Below, in pieces: positions 11,301 through 26,300 of a stretch of DNA of 64,000 nucleotides. Position numbers and translations under genes: made by a program. Within the stretch, counting starts at the first letter, position 1. Each line of letters begins with the position of its first letter. The stretch covers positions 5,120,016-5,184,015 of the forward strand of contig NW_017804242.1 of NCBI RefSeq assembly GCF_001625305.1. Reading direction: 5' to 3'. The notes under the pieces were generated by a model that worked only from the letters and a program-made list of their open reading frames with translations, made no database searches and was not told where the DNA came from. Source of the DNA: Branchiostoma belcheri (taxonomy: Eukaryota > Chordata > Leptocardii > Amphioxiformes > Branchiostomatidae).

Positions 11301-14300
11301 CTCTGGGTATAAGGATCCCATACCGTCTGACAATACTCAAGTATAGGGCGCACTAGGGTTTTGTAAGCCCGGGCCTTGACCTGTGGATTTGCAATGCTAG
11401 CCTTAGTACTTGAGCTTTTCCTTCATGGGTGTACAATACATGTACTTCGTGTTAGAAGTTGCCTCATGGGACCAATTATAACTACTTACACATCTGTGAT
11501 TGACAACAAGGCATGCAGGTTATGATACAACAAATATTTAGTGCCATCAACTGCTTACTTGCTTGTCATTCAACAACAAAAAATGGAAATTATATTCAGT
11601 GAACTATTGATATTAACCATAATAATGATATTAAAATCAATAAACAGTCGCTGAATATGATACTTAGGCCACACCAATTTAATTTGTTGGTCCTTGGATT
11701 TTTTCAGAAAAAATCTGAAGTGATGTGCAAAAAAAAAATGAAAATGAAATGACAAAATTTCTATCTATAGTTTCAAATTGTTGTGTTGGAAAAGATACAA
11801 ATGTATCATCTGCAAGGGGCGAAATTCTGACGCAACGTTGACCAAACATCTGAAAACCTTTGCAAATCAGTATGGTAGCCTAATCTTGTAAACCAATCTT
11901 CCAAATTGAGAATTATATCCAAGTACATTGTACTCTATTGTCGGTAGTTTGGGTAGTGCATGTTACATGTATAAGGCTTCCATTTTTTTCATAATGAAGA
12001 AACCTAGTACTGAACTTTGGGGCAAGTTTGCATTAAAATGCTTGAATATACTTCCTTTTAATCAGTGCATGCTGTTTATCACTTTTCAAGTACTCATGAT
12101 TGATAATCCAGATTATCGTGCAATATGTAGGATACACAGTTAATACCACTGGATTACTTAGAAGGCATTTATCAAAGAGTTAGACAATGACAAGTTGACT
12201 ACAGTTGTGCCAGAAAACAGTCTTGCTGTTAGTAGCAGCTTTTCTACATTATCAAATATGGGGCTCAAAATCCCACCAGCATATGCAGGTTTATGCAGGT
12301 AAAATTGGAGCTGTGCAGGTATTTCTGATGTCTACCTGTACCTAACCTGCACTGGTCCATGTACTGGGTATATGCAGGTTAGTGTAGGTAAAACTGGAGC
12401 TGTGCAGGTATTTCTGATGTCTACTTGCACCTAACCTGCACTGGTCCATGTACTGGGTATGTGCAGGTTAGTGCAGGTAAAATTGGAGCTGTGCGGGTAT
12501 TTCTGATGTCTACTTGCTCCATTAAAAATTTCTGAAAGATGTATCAGCAACTAGACATCCTTAGTTTAGAGACATGTCTCCCAACTTTTTTTTACAGTTA
12601 AATTTTCCATTTGCTTCCTGAAATACATCAATATTCTTTTAACAACATATCCAAAAGCTTTGTCAGCAACTTAGGCTTGATAACTTTTTGAGGTAAGTCA
12701 TCTATTTTTCACACAGTTTTCTCTCCAAAATACATCAATATGCTGTTTTCAAAAAGCTTTTTACGAACATGACACTGTTTTTGAACTATTTTCCTTACAG
12801 TTTAATTTTTTATTTGCTTGCTGAAATACCATCAAATTACCATCTCCGAAAGCTTTGTCAGCAACCAGCGAGAGGTGTGTCTTCAAACTATTTTTCACAC
12901 AGTACATGTAGATGCTCTCAGAAATACTTCAATATGCTGTCAACAACATTTCCAAAAGCTGTGTCAGCTACTAGACATCCTATATATAGTTTTTAAGATC
13001 ACGACACTGTCCTTGAACGACTTTCCTAACAGTTTAATTTTTAATTTGCTCACTGAAATACCACCAATAACATCTCCGAAAGCATTGTCAGCAACTAGCA
13101 AGTAACAAACTATTTTTCACACAGTTTGCTCTCAGAAATACATCAATATGCTGTGAACGACATTTCCAAAAGCTGTGTCAGCTACTAGACATCCTACTAG
13201 TAGTTTTCTAGTACCGTTCAAGACAGAGCTAATAAGTGTGTCAGCAAAAACTAATTTTGTTTTTAAAGACAAGTAGTTCACAATGATTTTATTATTTTTC
13301 TGACACTTAGATGTCAAGAATATGCTGTATAGTAACTATACATTTAAAATCTTTACTCACCTAAACCTACAAAAATATTTGGATGCACTGGTGCACCCAC
13401 ACAGAAAAACTGGGTGCACAGCTCCAAATTTGGGTGTACTAAGGTGTTTTCAAACTATTTTTCACACAATTTGCTCTCAGAAATACATCAACATGCTGAA
13501 AACGACATTTCCAAAAGCTGTGTCAGCTACTAGACATCCTAGTTTTCTACTACAGTTCCAGACATCGCTAACAAGCAGAATGGGATGAATGAAGAGCATT
13601 GACTTGGTTTTCCCCAGTTGCCTTTGATGTGAGAGGAGCGGCTATAGAGGGAGGGCGGCTCGTGGTCCCAGGAGAAACAATTACCAGTCTCTTCCAGAAT
13701 CAAGGCAGAAGTCATCCAAATGAATCCCATAAGGGATAAACTAGAAAGGGTAACTGCGACGAGGCAAAGAATGCCAAAATTCAAGTCAAATCTTTTCTGG
13801 CCAGCACGTCAGCAGTAGCCTAGAATCCATCCGTTCCTTGTGAAGAAAGGAGCAGATTTGTTTGTTTGTTTGTTTCGAATAACCAGTAAACCGCCTTTAG
13901 GCATGACACACCAGTTTTGTACATGTACGTAAGACCAGACTGTAAGGTTTGAACCACTCACACGGGGAAGGTCCCCTACTCTTTTCAATAAGTGCGTTGG
14001 GTTCTTTAACGTGCGTGGGGTGTGGCTCTCCCAAACATGGGACCTCCATTTAACGTCCTATCTAAGGGACATAACTGAAGCTAGGTACTCATTTACATCT
14101 GAGTGAAGTGAGGAAAGTCATGTAAAGTGCCTTTCCCAAGGGCACAAGATCGGCGACAAATTGGGCAGGCTTCAAACCTGCGACCACTTGGGTGTGAGCC
14201 AAATGTGCTACCAACTGCGCCACACGACCCCAGATTCTTGGAACAGAGCAGACACACAGCGTGAAATCTGGATTTTTCAGAAATGTTCAGTTTTGTTGGG

Positions 14301-17300
14301 AGAAATTTGCAGAGTTGCCATTGGCCAGAAGTACAATTCAATTAAGGTGATAAGAAGCCTGTAACAGCCGTAGTACACAATCAGTGCCTGCCCTGTACAT
14401 GTACATGTAAATGGAGGGAAGATAAGAGATCTAAGAAGTCTCTGGGACAACTAAAGGTTATCCAATATATATCAGCATGGCTGTAGGGGTGTGTGATTTG
14501 TCGGAAAAGTTGGTTGCTGTGGTCACTACAGCTCTGCATGCTAATGTTACAAAAGTTATACATGGCCTTTAAGTACAATTTTTCTCCATACCTGCACTGG
14601 TGCTGGCAACATTCAGAATATTACATACATGTACATGTATACAGTAACTGCACCAGACAGGGCTCGAAATACCCATGTTCAAAATGCACATGATTTTCAA
14701 CATTTGCACTTAAGAATATTTTGAATGTGCACTTTTGCACCTAGAGCAGGAGGGGGAGGGGGGCATTGCAGGCAATTTAGAAGCAAAAATTACTTTAGAT
14801 TTGGTGCTCCCAGCCCCAAGGACAGACACTTACTATTAGTAAGTGCAAGTTCCTGTTCTGTAACAACAGGAGTTTCTTGACTAATTTGTATCATCCTTGA
14901 CTAGACTTTGGACTTTGAAAAAATATTGTCTTCACTTATTTGCATATCAATTTATAGTTCTTGCTTATAAATCTGCCATTCTCCTGCGGTCTCTTACTAG
15001 TCTTTGTGTTACTGACGAAAGCTAGTGGGTGCTTCCTGAAAGATCTGACCGTTTCCAAAATCATATCCAGTTGCTTGAGTAACTGTTTTTTGGTGGTATC
15101 TTATTACCTGTATGTCTAACCTTCACTGACATAAATGTAATTTTGCACATAAATTTTCCAAAGTGCACCTAAATTTTTTGCCAATGACAATTGTGCAATT
15201 TTGCACGTATCCGGAAAAAGGATTTTGAGCCCTGACAGAGAACGTTTACCTGCACTGCAGTTTCTTCCCTTTCAGTTCATCAAAATGAAACGTTTTGAAA
15301 ACAATTCCTATTATGTAGTAGCATTCAATGATGCTACAATTAAGAGTGCAAGACAGTTTTGTGGAGTCAGAGTCTGCCTATATAAGTGTTGGAAAAATTT
15401 CAGACATACATATAAACACAGTTCCGGTTGTTTCTTTCTGTACAAATTAGAGAGGAAATTGTATCTTTACTGTTTCAAGAAAATTTTACCACATGGAAGT
15501 ATGTGTGTATTCGTGTATGATATTTCAGACATCTAGGGTACCTTTTCACTGTGGATTTGCACTAATACAGTAACTTCAGCTGCTTCAGGCGCAAAATGCT
15601 TTTAGAAGATTACATCGGACTCTGTTGTATTAGGACTGTTTTACTAAACGGGACAGTAATTTGACGTCTTGTCAACCTAGAAAAAAGCACTTGAGGGAAT
15701 AGTAGAACCACATACAGTTGCGTAGATATAGAGATATACTGTGTTTGAAAAAATATCAATATAGATGAAAGAAAGATGTTGACGTATACATATTTGGCTT
15801 GCAACTTTTTGTGAAACTTATGGTTTGTGCAACTTATGGTTTATGACAGTTATTTACAGTGATATTTAAAGCACTAATAAAAACTACCATACAAAAGTAT
15901 AAGAAAAATACTATCATACAATCCACTCAAGTTGGTGAAGACTATTCAATATTGAAGACATTCAAGTAAATGATATTTATGGGCAAAAGTACTCTCCAAA
16001 ACAGTATGGTTCCAATTCAAGGATTAACTATAAATCACCCATATGGTGGCATGGCAAACCTGCTTCTCATATTAGCCTCAAGGTCCACTCTTAATAATAG
16101 CCACACACTAGCTGGGCAGCCTTAGCTGTATCTTTAACCAATATCAATAAATAAATGATATTAAAAAAATCAAAACTAGAAAGGTAACATTTGCAAAGGA
16201 AATGCATAACCTTTGCATATGGTCTGCTCTGTTGATTCTTACTCAAACACATTCATATACATTTATATGGTAAAAGGAGTCTAAATCCCTCCTGCTATAA
16301 AATTGCAGCATGATGTAACCCAACACAAGTTACCATGGTGACAGGCATCTGGTTCAGGTCATTGACCTTATTTGGAGAAGAAGAAGAGGAAGAAGAAGAG
16401 AAAGAAACAAGGCAAAAACAATATGTTTTCCTTCTGCGATGGTAAACATAAAAACAGGATGACTATTAAGTCAGTATAAATATTGGATGTCGTGATCATC
16501 ACTGTATCTTATAAGTAGCAGATTATGATTACAAAACACACATACATGTACATTTGTAGTTCGTTCAGAAAAGCTACGATGACTTCACCGTCTGTTTTGC
16601 AGGTCTGTGCCGGGGTAATGTATCATTTATGAACACATTAGAGAGGATATAATTCCTAGGATCCAGTTCCCAGGGGTGCCATTATGAGCAATACGGGTCA
16701 CACACCTGAACAGACAGACGGATTAGGCTCAATGCTGCAATCTTACCCAATTACTGTTGTCAATAACAGCTTAGTGCAATGTAGGAAATGATTATAGGTC
16801 GTAACTTACTCAGATCAGTTTTATTGAAAACATGACAGCAGTGTTGTTTTCATGTCACATATTCAATATCTGCCAAACTGTGAAGAAAAGTATCTTCAAA
16901 GATATCGTCTTATTCAAATGCGTTGTAATTTGTAATGCATTCATACATGATGCTACCAAGTGCCTCAGAAAGTACAAGATGGTGGCATCGTACTGCTAAA
17001 TGGCAAGGGTAGTGGACACTAGATTGAGAGATTGTCTCCACCCAGGTAAAATGGATACCTGACTTCAGTTGGGGAGATAAAAGGCAGTGGAAGTAGAGGG
17101 ATGGGCTCTACCTTCCAATACCTTGCCTTAGACACAGTGGACTAACAACCAAAGTCCCCTATACTACCTCAAAAAGGCTATGGGACTGCCTTTACTTTTA
17201 CCTTTTTTACCAGATAGGCAGCCTTACAAATAATTGTTCTGTTTTCTGATCTGTCTATAACCCAGTAGAACAGCTTGTATTGTGTCTTTCCTTGGTGCTG

Positions 17301-20300
17301 AAATTGTTGTTGGTAGTGTCACTGCCTTCCGTTGAATACTTTTCACCTTACCTTAATGTTTTTGAGTGTTACAGAGATTATTTATGTACTAATAGATTAT
17401 ATTAATGATGCACAATTATATATCTCACGCATTTCTCTTCTAAATGCCAGCTCAAAGTTACGACATTCTTAATTTCTTCATTATTAAAAGCGATCATAGC
17501 ATTTGGTACTTGCAAAGATAATTATAAACACATTAACTGAGTCATAAAGAGGGACAACCATGTAGCTCTGATTTGTGACTGTACTAAAATTGCTTGATTA
17601 TTACAAAGACTGTTACAAAATTGATAATACCTATATGCTGCTACCAAGTAAGCTAAGCAGACAGGGCATATAGCTATTATGTGTAGCGTGACATCCTAAT
17701 TGTATATAATACTTAAGTCAGATTATAGCTGACAGCCTTAGCAAGACACGAAACACCTATCTTTAATCTGCAATTTACTGGTAACAAATAGAGTTAGCCT
17801 GAAAATTTTGCAAGCAGTTTTACAGATGAAAGCAACAAGGCTAACTAATACACTCTTCCTACCAATTCATGTTGAACCAACGGGTTATTTTCTTCTTTCT
17901 TTTTACATATAAAGCAACGGTTACCTTTTTGAATTTTATAGTAGCCATTGTCAGAAATAAATTGTCTCACATGAGAGCAGGTGGTCTGGCTTACGGCTTG
18001 CCTTCTGAAATAAACAGCCCATGTTCAGGACAACCTGAAATATTGATGGGCAACCTGGCTTTGGGCTTAGTTTGTCCTGCTGGCACTGGACAACCTGAGA
18101 GAAAAAAGTATGCAATTTCCAGCACAACAAATTGGACGTACCCAAATTTTTTTAACCGTATTAACAACTTCAGCCTTTGTCAAGGAATAAGCAATCCAAT
18201 GCTTCTGTGACCTCACGTTATGTGATTTGGTGAGCTGTGGATAATTTGTTGCAGGAAGTTTGTGACGCCCCCCGCCCCGTCTGCATAATGTCACTTCACA
18301 GAAGCGGTAGATTGCTCATTCCTTGATAAAGACTTGAGTTGTACAGTCAAAAATTTAGATAAGTCCAATTTCTTGTGTTTGAAATCACAGCTCAAACTTG
18401 CTTCATAATAGCTCCAATCTTTGAGTGAACAGAAGTGCATGATATGCACCTACATTTAGTATTTCCAGCACAGAAGGTTGACAAGTATTATAATTGACAG
18501 ATTGATATACATGTAACTGTCATGATAGTGTCAGAAGGTTAATGGTTCTTTCACTGTTTTAGAAAGTAGAAGGACAAACAGCTTAGTGGCTCTAGAGTAC
18601 TTAACCCTTGGCATTCTCCTGGAGAGTGCACTCTACAAGGTTAGCAGATAATTTTACATGTCTGTACAAAAGGCTAACAATGTGAAAAATGCACTTGGCG
18701 TTGAACAGATTATAATCAAATTATTTCAACTGTTAGGTTTTCTATAGCGTGTTAAAAAAGTGATCACATTTGAATTATTAAATATGAAATATCTGCATCC
18801 AAATTGGACACAAATGCAACAATTTTTATGATCCATGTACATTCTTTCCCTTTTTGCCTGTTCTTTCTCAGCACAACTAGGATTCCATGTATTTTTAACA
18901 AGTTTGTAGCCATAAATGTTGTTGAACAGCAAAGTTGCAACATTGAACCAGTCAAAAATGACCCTCCGTCCTCTTAGCATTAATTAGCCATCAAGTCTAT
19001 AGACCATCTTACAAAACTTTTGCATATCCAACGCCATAGACATGCACAACACAAATCCCTGGCATAAGACTAAGAGTTGTTTTACATTGTAAAATGGATT
19101 TCTTTTGGATAGAAAATCTACAACAATACTATAGAAAATCTACAACAATATTTCTACATATTATACCCATCAGAATCATGATTGCCATCAACAGCAAAAA
19201 AGCTGAATATTGTACAAGTCGTTCAACATCGGAGCTGATCTTTTGTCCAAAACAAAGTGTCGAATATGACAGTCACATACCTGGCAGTACAACATTGAAC
19301 ATCCATGTTGCACAGATACCACCAACAGTCTTTGCAATTTGCAAAATAGCCCGGATATTGTATAAGTTGTTTAACATGGAACCTGATTTTTTTTTTCAAA
19401 AACAAAGTGTTGAATATGACAGTCACATACCTGGCGGTACAACATTGAACATCCATGTTGCACAGATACCACCAACAGTCTCTGCAATTTGCAATCAGCA
19501 ACAAAATAGCCTGAATATTGTACAAGTCATTCAACATCGAAGCAGATCTTTTTCCAAAACAAAGTGTCAAATATGACAGTCACATACCTGGCAGTACAAC
19601 ATTGAACATCCATGTTGCACAGATACCACCAGCAGTCTCTGTTATTTGAGCAGTCACAGACTCTCCAGACAAGCGGCTTGACAGGCAATTAAATATGCAT
19701 AAAGGACGTCATCGCCCACCCACTCTGGTTTCTCTTAAAAGGGCTCCCCTTAAATGTCACGCTGGTACGGTGACAGACAACTTAACGATGATGGAGTCAA
19801 CAATGCTGACCAGGGGTGAACTGCAAGATCAAAGGATAACATCAAGCCTGTGATAATGTGTTGAGATGAGCCAGTTGTAGCCGACATTTCAACAGGGATC
19901 AGGGCTGGAAATACTGGGTGCATGTGGACCATAGTGAGCCTAAAATTAGAGCTGTTCACCCAATTTTTTTTTCACTCAAATGTTGTATATATTTTTATTT
20001 TTGTACATATTAAATGTATAATAGTATACAGGATATTTTTTGCATCTAAGTGTCAGCAAGATGATAAAAATCTTTGTTGTAGTACTTGTTTAAAAGATTT
20101 TGAAGTTAGCTCCCATTTCAGATTCCAGCTCGGAAGAGGAGCAGTAAGTTTTGCTTTATATGGTGCACACAAAAAGATTTTGTGCACCTAATTTTTTTAA
20201 GTTGGCTGCACCAGTGCACCTATTCTCAAAGATGAATTTCGAGCCCTGGGAATTGTCCATTTAATGTGCTAAAAAGAAGACTGTTACTTTTTGGTTACTT

Positions 20301-23300
20301 GTACAGACACAAGGTCAGATGCAACCAGGCAATGTTTGGAAGACTGTACATGCCTTTTCTTAGGAATTAAAGGGAGTTTTTTTACAATTCTCTTTTTACA
20401 ATTTAGATTTCATTGGAGCATACTTTCAAATGTACTTAGTTACAGGTACAAGACCAGCCAGAGAACATTTGGAAGACAAAAAAAATAGTCAGGATACTGC
20501 AATTTATTTTATAAATTGTCTGAGATAAGATTGGTGCATTTATTGCAACCTAGTGTTATCATCAGGAGGCAACAAAATTGGATGGCCCTTAGGATACAGG
20601 CACGAGGCCAGCCAGACAACAATTGCCAACATTTACAAGACAAAAACAGCAGGAATGAGCAACTGTAATGCCTTTTTTGTACAGTTCTCTTTTCAGATTT
20701 GATTGGGGCATAGGATACAAGCTATGTTGTCCTCAGGGAGCAACATGAGATGGCCTTTTGGTTAAGGGCCACTCAAGAAACATTCTTTAAAGACAGAAAC
20801 AGCTGGAATCAGGCAATAATGTAAATGTATATGTCATTTTTTATGAATCAGAAGGAAATTTTTTTGTCTTATTAGATTTGATTGGGGTGTGCAAAATGTA
20901 TGTTTGCATCAATGAAGGTTTGACATCCAGGTAATGAGATACACAAGGGATTATTGCTCAAGCAACTGGATAACTTTTGAAAACTGTCAAATTTTTCAAG
21001 TAGCATCCACTACTTTTCGTCAGACATGTACAATCCTAAACAGGAAAGGAGGCCTACGTGTACATGTATGTTACTTGCTTAGAGACATAGGACCAGCCAG
21101 ATAACATTTGGAAGACAAAAACAGCAAGAATCAGGCAACTATATTATTCCACTTCTTATGAAGCGGAAGAAAATTTTCTTCTCTTTTCCGATTCGATTGA
21201 GTCATTTGGCCAGCCAGCCAGGTAACATACGTACATGTACATGTACAAGCTGTGTAAGACCAGACTGTAAGGTTTGAACCACTCACCGGGAAGGTCCCCT
21301 ACTCTTTTCAAAAAGTGTGGTGGGTTCTTTAAAGTGTGTGGGGTGTGGCCATCTCCAAACACAGGACCTCCATTTAACGTCTTATCCGAGGGACGTCCCT
21401 AACCGAAGCTAGGTACTCATTTCCACCTGAGTGAATTGAGGAAAGTTGTGTAAAGTGCCTTTCCCAAGGGCACAACATCGGTTTCATGGCCAGGATTCAA
21501 ACCCTCGATCTCTTGGGTGTGATACGAATGCGCTACCGACTGCACCACACGACCCCATATAATATTATGAATAAGAAGAAACTTTTTTTCCCTTTCAGAT
21601 CGGACTGGGGCGGACGTTACAGGCCATTGTTGTTCTCCGAGGGCTGCTGATCGACCGGGTAGTGGTGAAAGGGTTCCAGGAAAATATCACTCAAGAGGAC
21701 GGCAAGGTGTGTAAATGTTAGTACATTAGGCTGAAGGAATGTGTTACTCAGGAGGACTGCAAGGTGTGTAAATGTTTGTACATTAGGCTGAAGTTGTCAG
21801 TTTTATGTTTTCATTAATGCTACTACTTGCCTCAGAAAGTACAAGATGGTGGCGACATATTGCCAAATGGCAAGGGTATAGCGAACACTTAGATTGAGAG
21901 GTTGTGGGTTCGATCCTGGTTATTGCTCAACAATTTGTCCTTGGGAAAGGCACTTCACAACTTTACTCACTCCACCCACATGTAAAATTGGTACACAGCA
22001 AGATATGTAAATGTTTTATACATTAGGCTAAAGTGTGTCACAGTCAGGTCCAGAAATAGGTTACTCAGGAGGACAGTAAAGACATGTTTGGACTGTGTGG
22101 AAAACAAAATAGTGATTCATTCATCGTGTGTCAAACTTGAAAGAACAAACCTGTCCTTGGTGCTGATCACACACACACACACACACGCACACACACACAC
22201 ACACACACAAGAACAAACACACATGCACACACACACAAGAACATGCCTGTCCTTGGTACTGAACACTATCCACTCACATAAAAAAAACTGTCCTTGGTGC
22301 TGAACATTTGTTATTTGTTTCTTTTACAGCTGGATATTTGGTCGAAGAGCCAGTTCAAGGTGTTTGAAAAGGTAAGGATGAGAAAAATATAAAACAGTAC
22401 GCCATTTTATGGAAGCCATTACTGGTGTTGCGTTAGTAGTGATGGCAGCAGTGTCTAAAGGCTATAGTAGACATAAAATCGAGAGGTTACGGGATCAATT
22501 CCTGCCTTGACGTTGCATCCTTAGGAAATCCTAAGGGAACTTTACAGGACTTCCTTCACTCCACCCAGGTGTAGATGGCTATCTAACACTAGACATGAAA
22601 TCAAAGGTTATGGGATCGATTCCTTCCTTGATGTCTATGGGGAATCCAAAAGGCACTTTATATGACTTTCCGTACTCCACCAAAGTGTATAGAATACCAA
22701 ACATTGGTTGGGGAGGTGAAAGTCAGTGGAAGGAGAGGGATGGGCTCTGCCTTCCAATGCTGTGCCGTAGACACAGTGGACTAACAACCCACTGCCTCAA
22801 CTGATAAAAAACTGTTGGACCTTCACCTTAAATGGTATAGGATGACCAAGCTAAGCTAAACTGTGCAGGTAACAGGATACCATAACTGTCATTTCTGTAA
22901 ACATTATTATCAGTGCACCAACCTTTAACTGAATAGCATTTGATTTGACAACAAAACTGAAAGTTCTTTTATCCAAGAAAAGAATGAGTAGCCTTGAGTA
23001 GTATAATGGTTTTTGTCTCTACACGGACAAAAAAATCTCCAGGGAACACATATCTCTTACAGGGGGACTTTTCGGCAGATATCCATCTAAAACAAACACT
23101 GAGAAGGATCTAGGAGCTGCTTTTATGTCAGATTATGTAGGACTAGATTGCCTGAAGCCTAAGCCTTAGACTCAAAGCGAACTAACCCTTCTGATTCTAA
23201 ATGTAGAAAAAAGCCTTTTCCTGATGAAATCCTGTTAATGGGTCTCAGACACTGTACATTACTTGAGGTGAAATGTTAATAGGACTTACAGATACAGCAC

Positions 23301-26300
23301 AGCCAGATTCATGGTAGACTGTCATGATATATTGATGTCCCTTAGGCCTAGAAAAAAATGTTGTGTTTCCTACTTCCCGACTGACCCGAGAAAAAACTGC
23401 CGACCCTAGCCTTGTTTTTTTTGTGGATCCCTGCAAGGGACATAACTGTTTCGAGCTGATTGATCTTTTCTAGCTCCCTGAGTGATGAAACATTGCACAA
23501 TCGGTTTTTCAACATTGACATTGAGACTTTTTTAGTGTCCTTATGCAAGTTATACTTTGTTGACTGTATTGTATAAGTTGGATAACTATATAGATATCAC
23601 TGAAGTCTTAAAAAGAATAAAGTAAAAGATAATCCCTACACTGTACCTACTGAAACTGGAAACAGAAAACTTTTTTTTTCCTATGCCTTACTAAATTGTC
23701 GTAACATCATGTCGAGGGGGGAAAGCAATTGTTACAGTCCTATTGGTGTCTGTGGGCATGCCCCCCCACACACACACACACGAAAAATAGGGCAATCTTG
23801 ACCCTCTGAAAAGCTATTTACCGCATTTTGAGATGAAAATTTTGCAGGTAGATGATGTTTAATGATGTCTCGTTCCATATATACACACTGATTTTTGTCC
23901 ATCAAAGATGACAGATTGGGCAAAATTTTTGTCTGTCATGAGCAGCAAAATTCGGTCAAGTGACAAAAAGACGGGCACTGGATAGAACACTGCCTGTAAC
24001 TGAACCAAACACCAGGGATCTATGGTAGCCTTTTCTGTAACAAGACATCAGCTTGAGGACACAGGCATGACTGTCCCATCAATGCCCTTCAGTTTCTGTT
24101 TGTACGACAAATGCATGATGTATGTGACCAGGCCCTCAGCTGTGGTGAAGTGACAAATGAACCCCTCACCAACCCTGAAGCATGTCATCGTGTTAGAACA
24201 TTATTTATACATAAACAAGCTTTGTCAGCAGGATACTGTTGAGCCAGTCGGCGCAGTTCAGGCAATATTTGCCAGCAAATGCAAAACAGCTCGGATTTGT
24301 AGTAAGTATAGTTGAAATGTAATTTTTTTTTTTACATATTCTCATTTGAAGTGATGTGACCAAAAATAGTTTCATCAGGTTGGTAGACCATAGGATATTG
24401 GAATTTTCTTTTTTCTACAACCAGTGTTCTTGTGTTCTTGCCGCAAAAGTGCCATCTACACTGGCTACATACATGTACATTTGTATATAGCGGCAAGAAG
24501 CAGAACTTCAACCAGAAGCTCTGAGGAAATGTAAGCAAGGTTGGTTAGATGTTTTTGTTTTCATCTCATACCCTAAATGGTCTCATCTGACTCAAAACTA
24601 GCCAAAGTGACATCTAGAGTGAGCGTAGAGGGAGGCTCAGTCTGTAACACAAACACACTGTCCTGTCCATGGGACCCATGGGGGACCAGCTATTTCCCTA
24701 TTTTAGGTCACAAATAAGCATATAATTAGTGTGACTCTATACAGGTACAGTACGGGTACTGTATTTTAGACCTGTACGTTATCAATTTTTCTGGTACAGT
24801 ATCGGTACTGCGTACCGGTACACATCCCTACCCTCGACCACCAAGAGTGTACACACTAGCACTCTTTCATGACAACAGTAGCTTTACAGGGGTTAATATC
24901 ACCCGACCCGGCTTTCAAAGAATCTTTCACCAGCCTGTATACTAGACATAAACCAGACGTGACATGCCACACTTCAGGGTAATTTATCAAGACTTTTTCC
25001 CTGGGGCATATACATTGTACATGTGCATGTTGCACCCACAATCATTCTATATTGTACATGTATGTAACTGTGTGCTATAGCCAGACTGAATTTTTTTTCC
25101 GTCATCTCAATTTTGTTTGACGTAACATCATGTCAAGCACCTAAGGCATGCTCACCTGTTAAAATTTTGAATCTTGAACATTTAAAACGCTATTCCTTGC
25201 AATTTGAGGAGTATGTTTTGCTGGTAGACTAAAGCATATTTTGATGACATCTCTTACTATATCTCTACAGGCGAATTTTTCTTAGTCAAAGATGACAGAT
25301 TGGGGCAATTTTGTCCGTCATGAGCAGCAATGTTTCGTCAAGTAATGGAAAGATGCTGTTATAGCACATTTGGTGACATTTTTTGTGTTTAAAAAAAAAA
25401 ACATACTTTGACCTTCAAAGTAGAAGATGGTATCTTGTATTACCTAGTAGACATTCTCACCTTTAATCATTGATCATGCATCTAGCCTGCTAAGGCTGCC
25501 TTTTGGCACCAAAGTTGTATTCGGTTACAGGATCAGGCAGTAAGCTCGCCTGAGTGTCAGCCTTGTTAGCTTTTGTCCGCTCCCCAAGATGGAGCGAACA
25601 AAAGCTATAGGCTGACACTCAGGCTAGCAGTAAGCAGAACATTAATACAAGACCATAAATTTTCAAGAGAAGAGAAAGGTTTTGTTTGTCCCAGCTTGTG
25701 ACAAAACAATGCTTACGCCTACTTAATGGAAGTTACATGCGTATGGATGTACATTTTTGTAGTTGCATAAGATTTGCAAGATTGTAGTTGAACCTTTATA
25801 ATTAAGCCTCTACTGTGAAAGTATGGGTTATCAACGTGATAACATGTATAACATGGGGAAACTTATTAAGCATTAATCACCCATATAGACAGATTTAATA
25901 CATTTTTGTAGAATCTGTACACTTTTTGTACTGAAATAAAATATAGACCACATTAGCTTGTCTTAGCCAATGAGTAACCTTTGACAAATTACATTTGCAC
26001 CATAATGTCTCCAATTTGCTGCAGAAAAATTTATCTAAAACCATAACTATAATGATGTATCAATCATAAACAACACACATTCCATGTGAAAAAAAGCAAC
26101 ATCAGCAACTACAGGGTTTAAACAGTCAACACTGCGGCAGCAACCTTCTGCATCATAATTACACATCTAGGATAACACATTGGGTGCAGCTGGTGTAGTG
26201 ACATTTATGTACAAGCTAACGATACCTGACTGATAATCACTGGAGCTTTCACAACTCCTGGGCCACTTAAGATAGTCACACCATATCGTAAGCACACGCT

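Noticed and set aside
17869-18210. 113-codon open frame on the + strand
   Set aside because: Runs into a foldback element and AT-rich sequence; no family resemblance.
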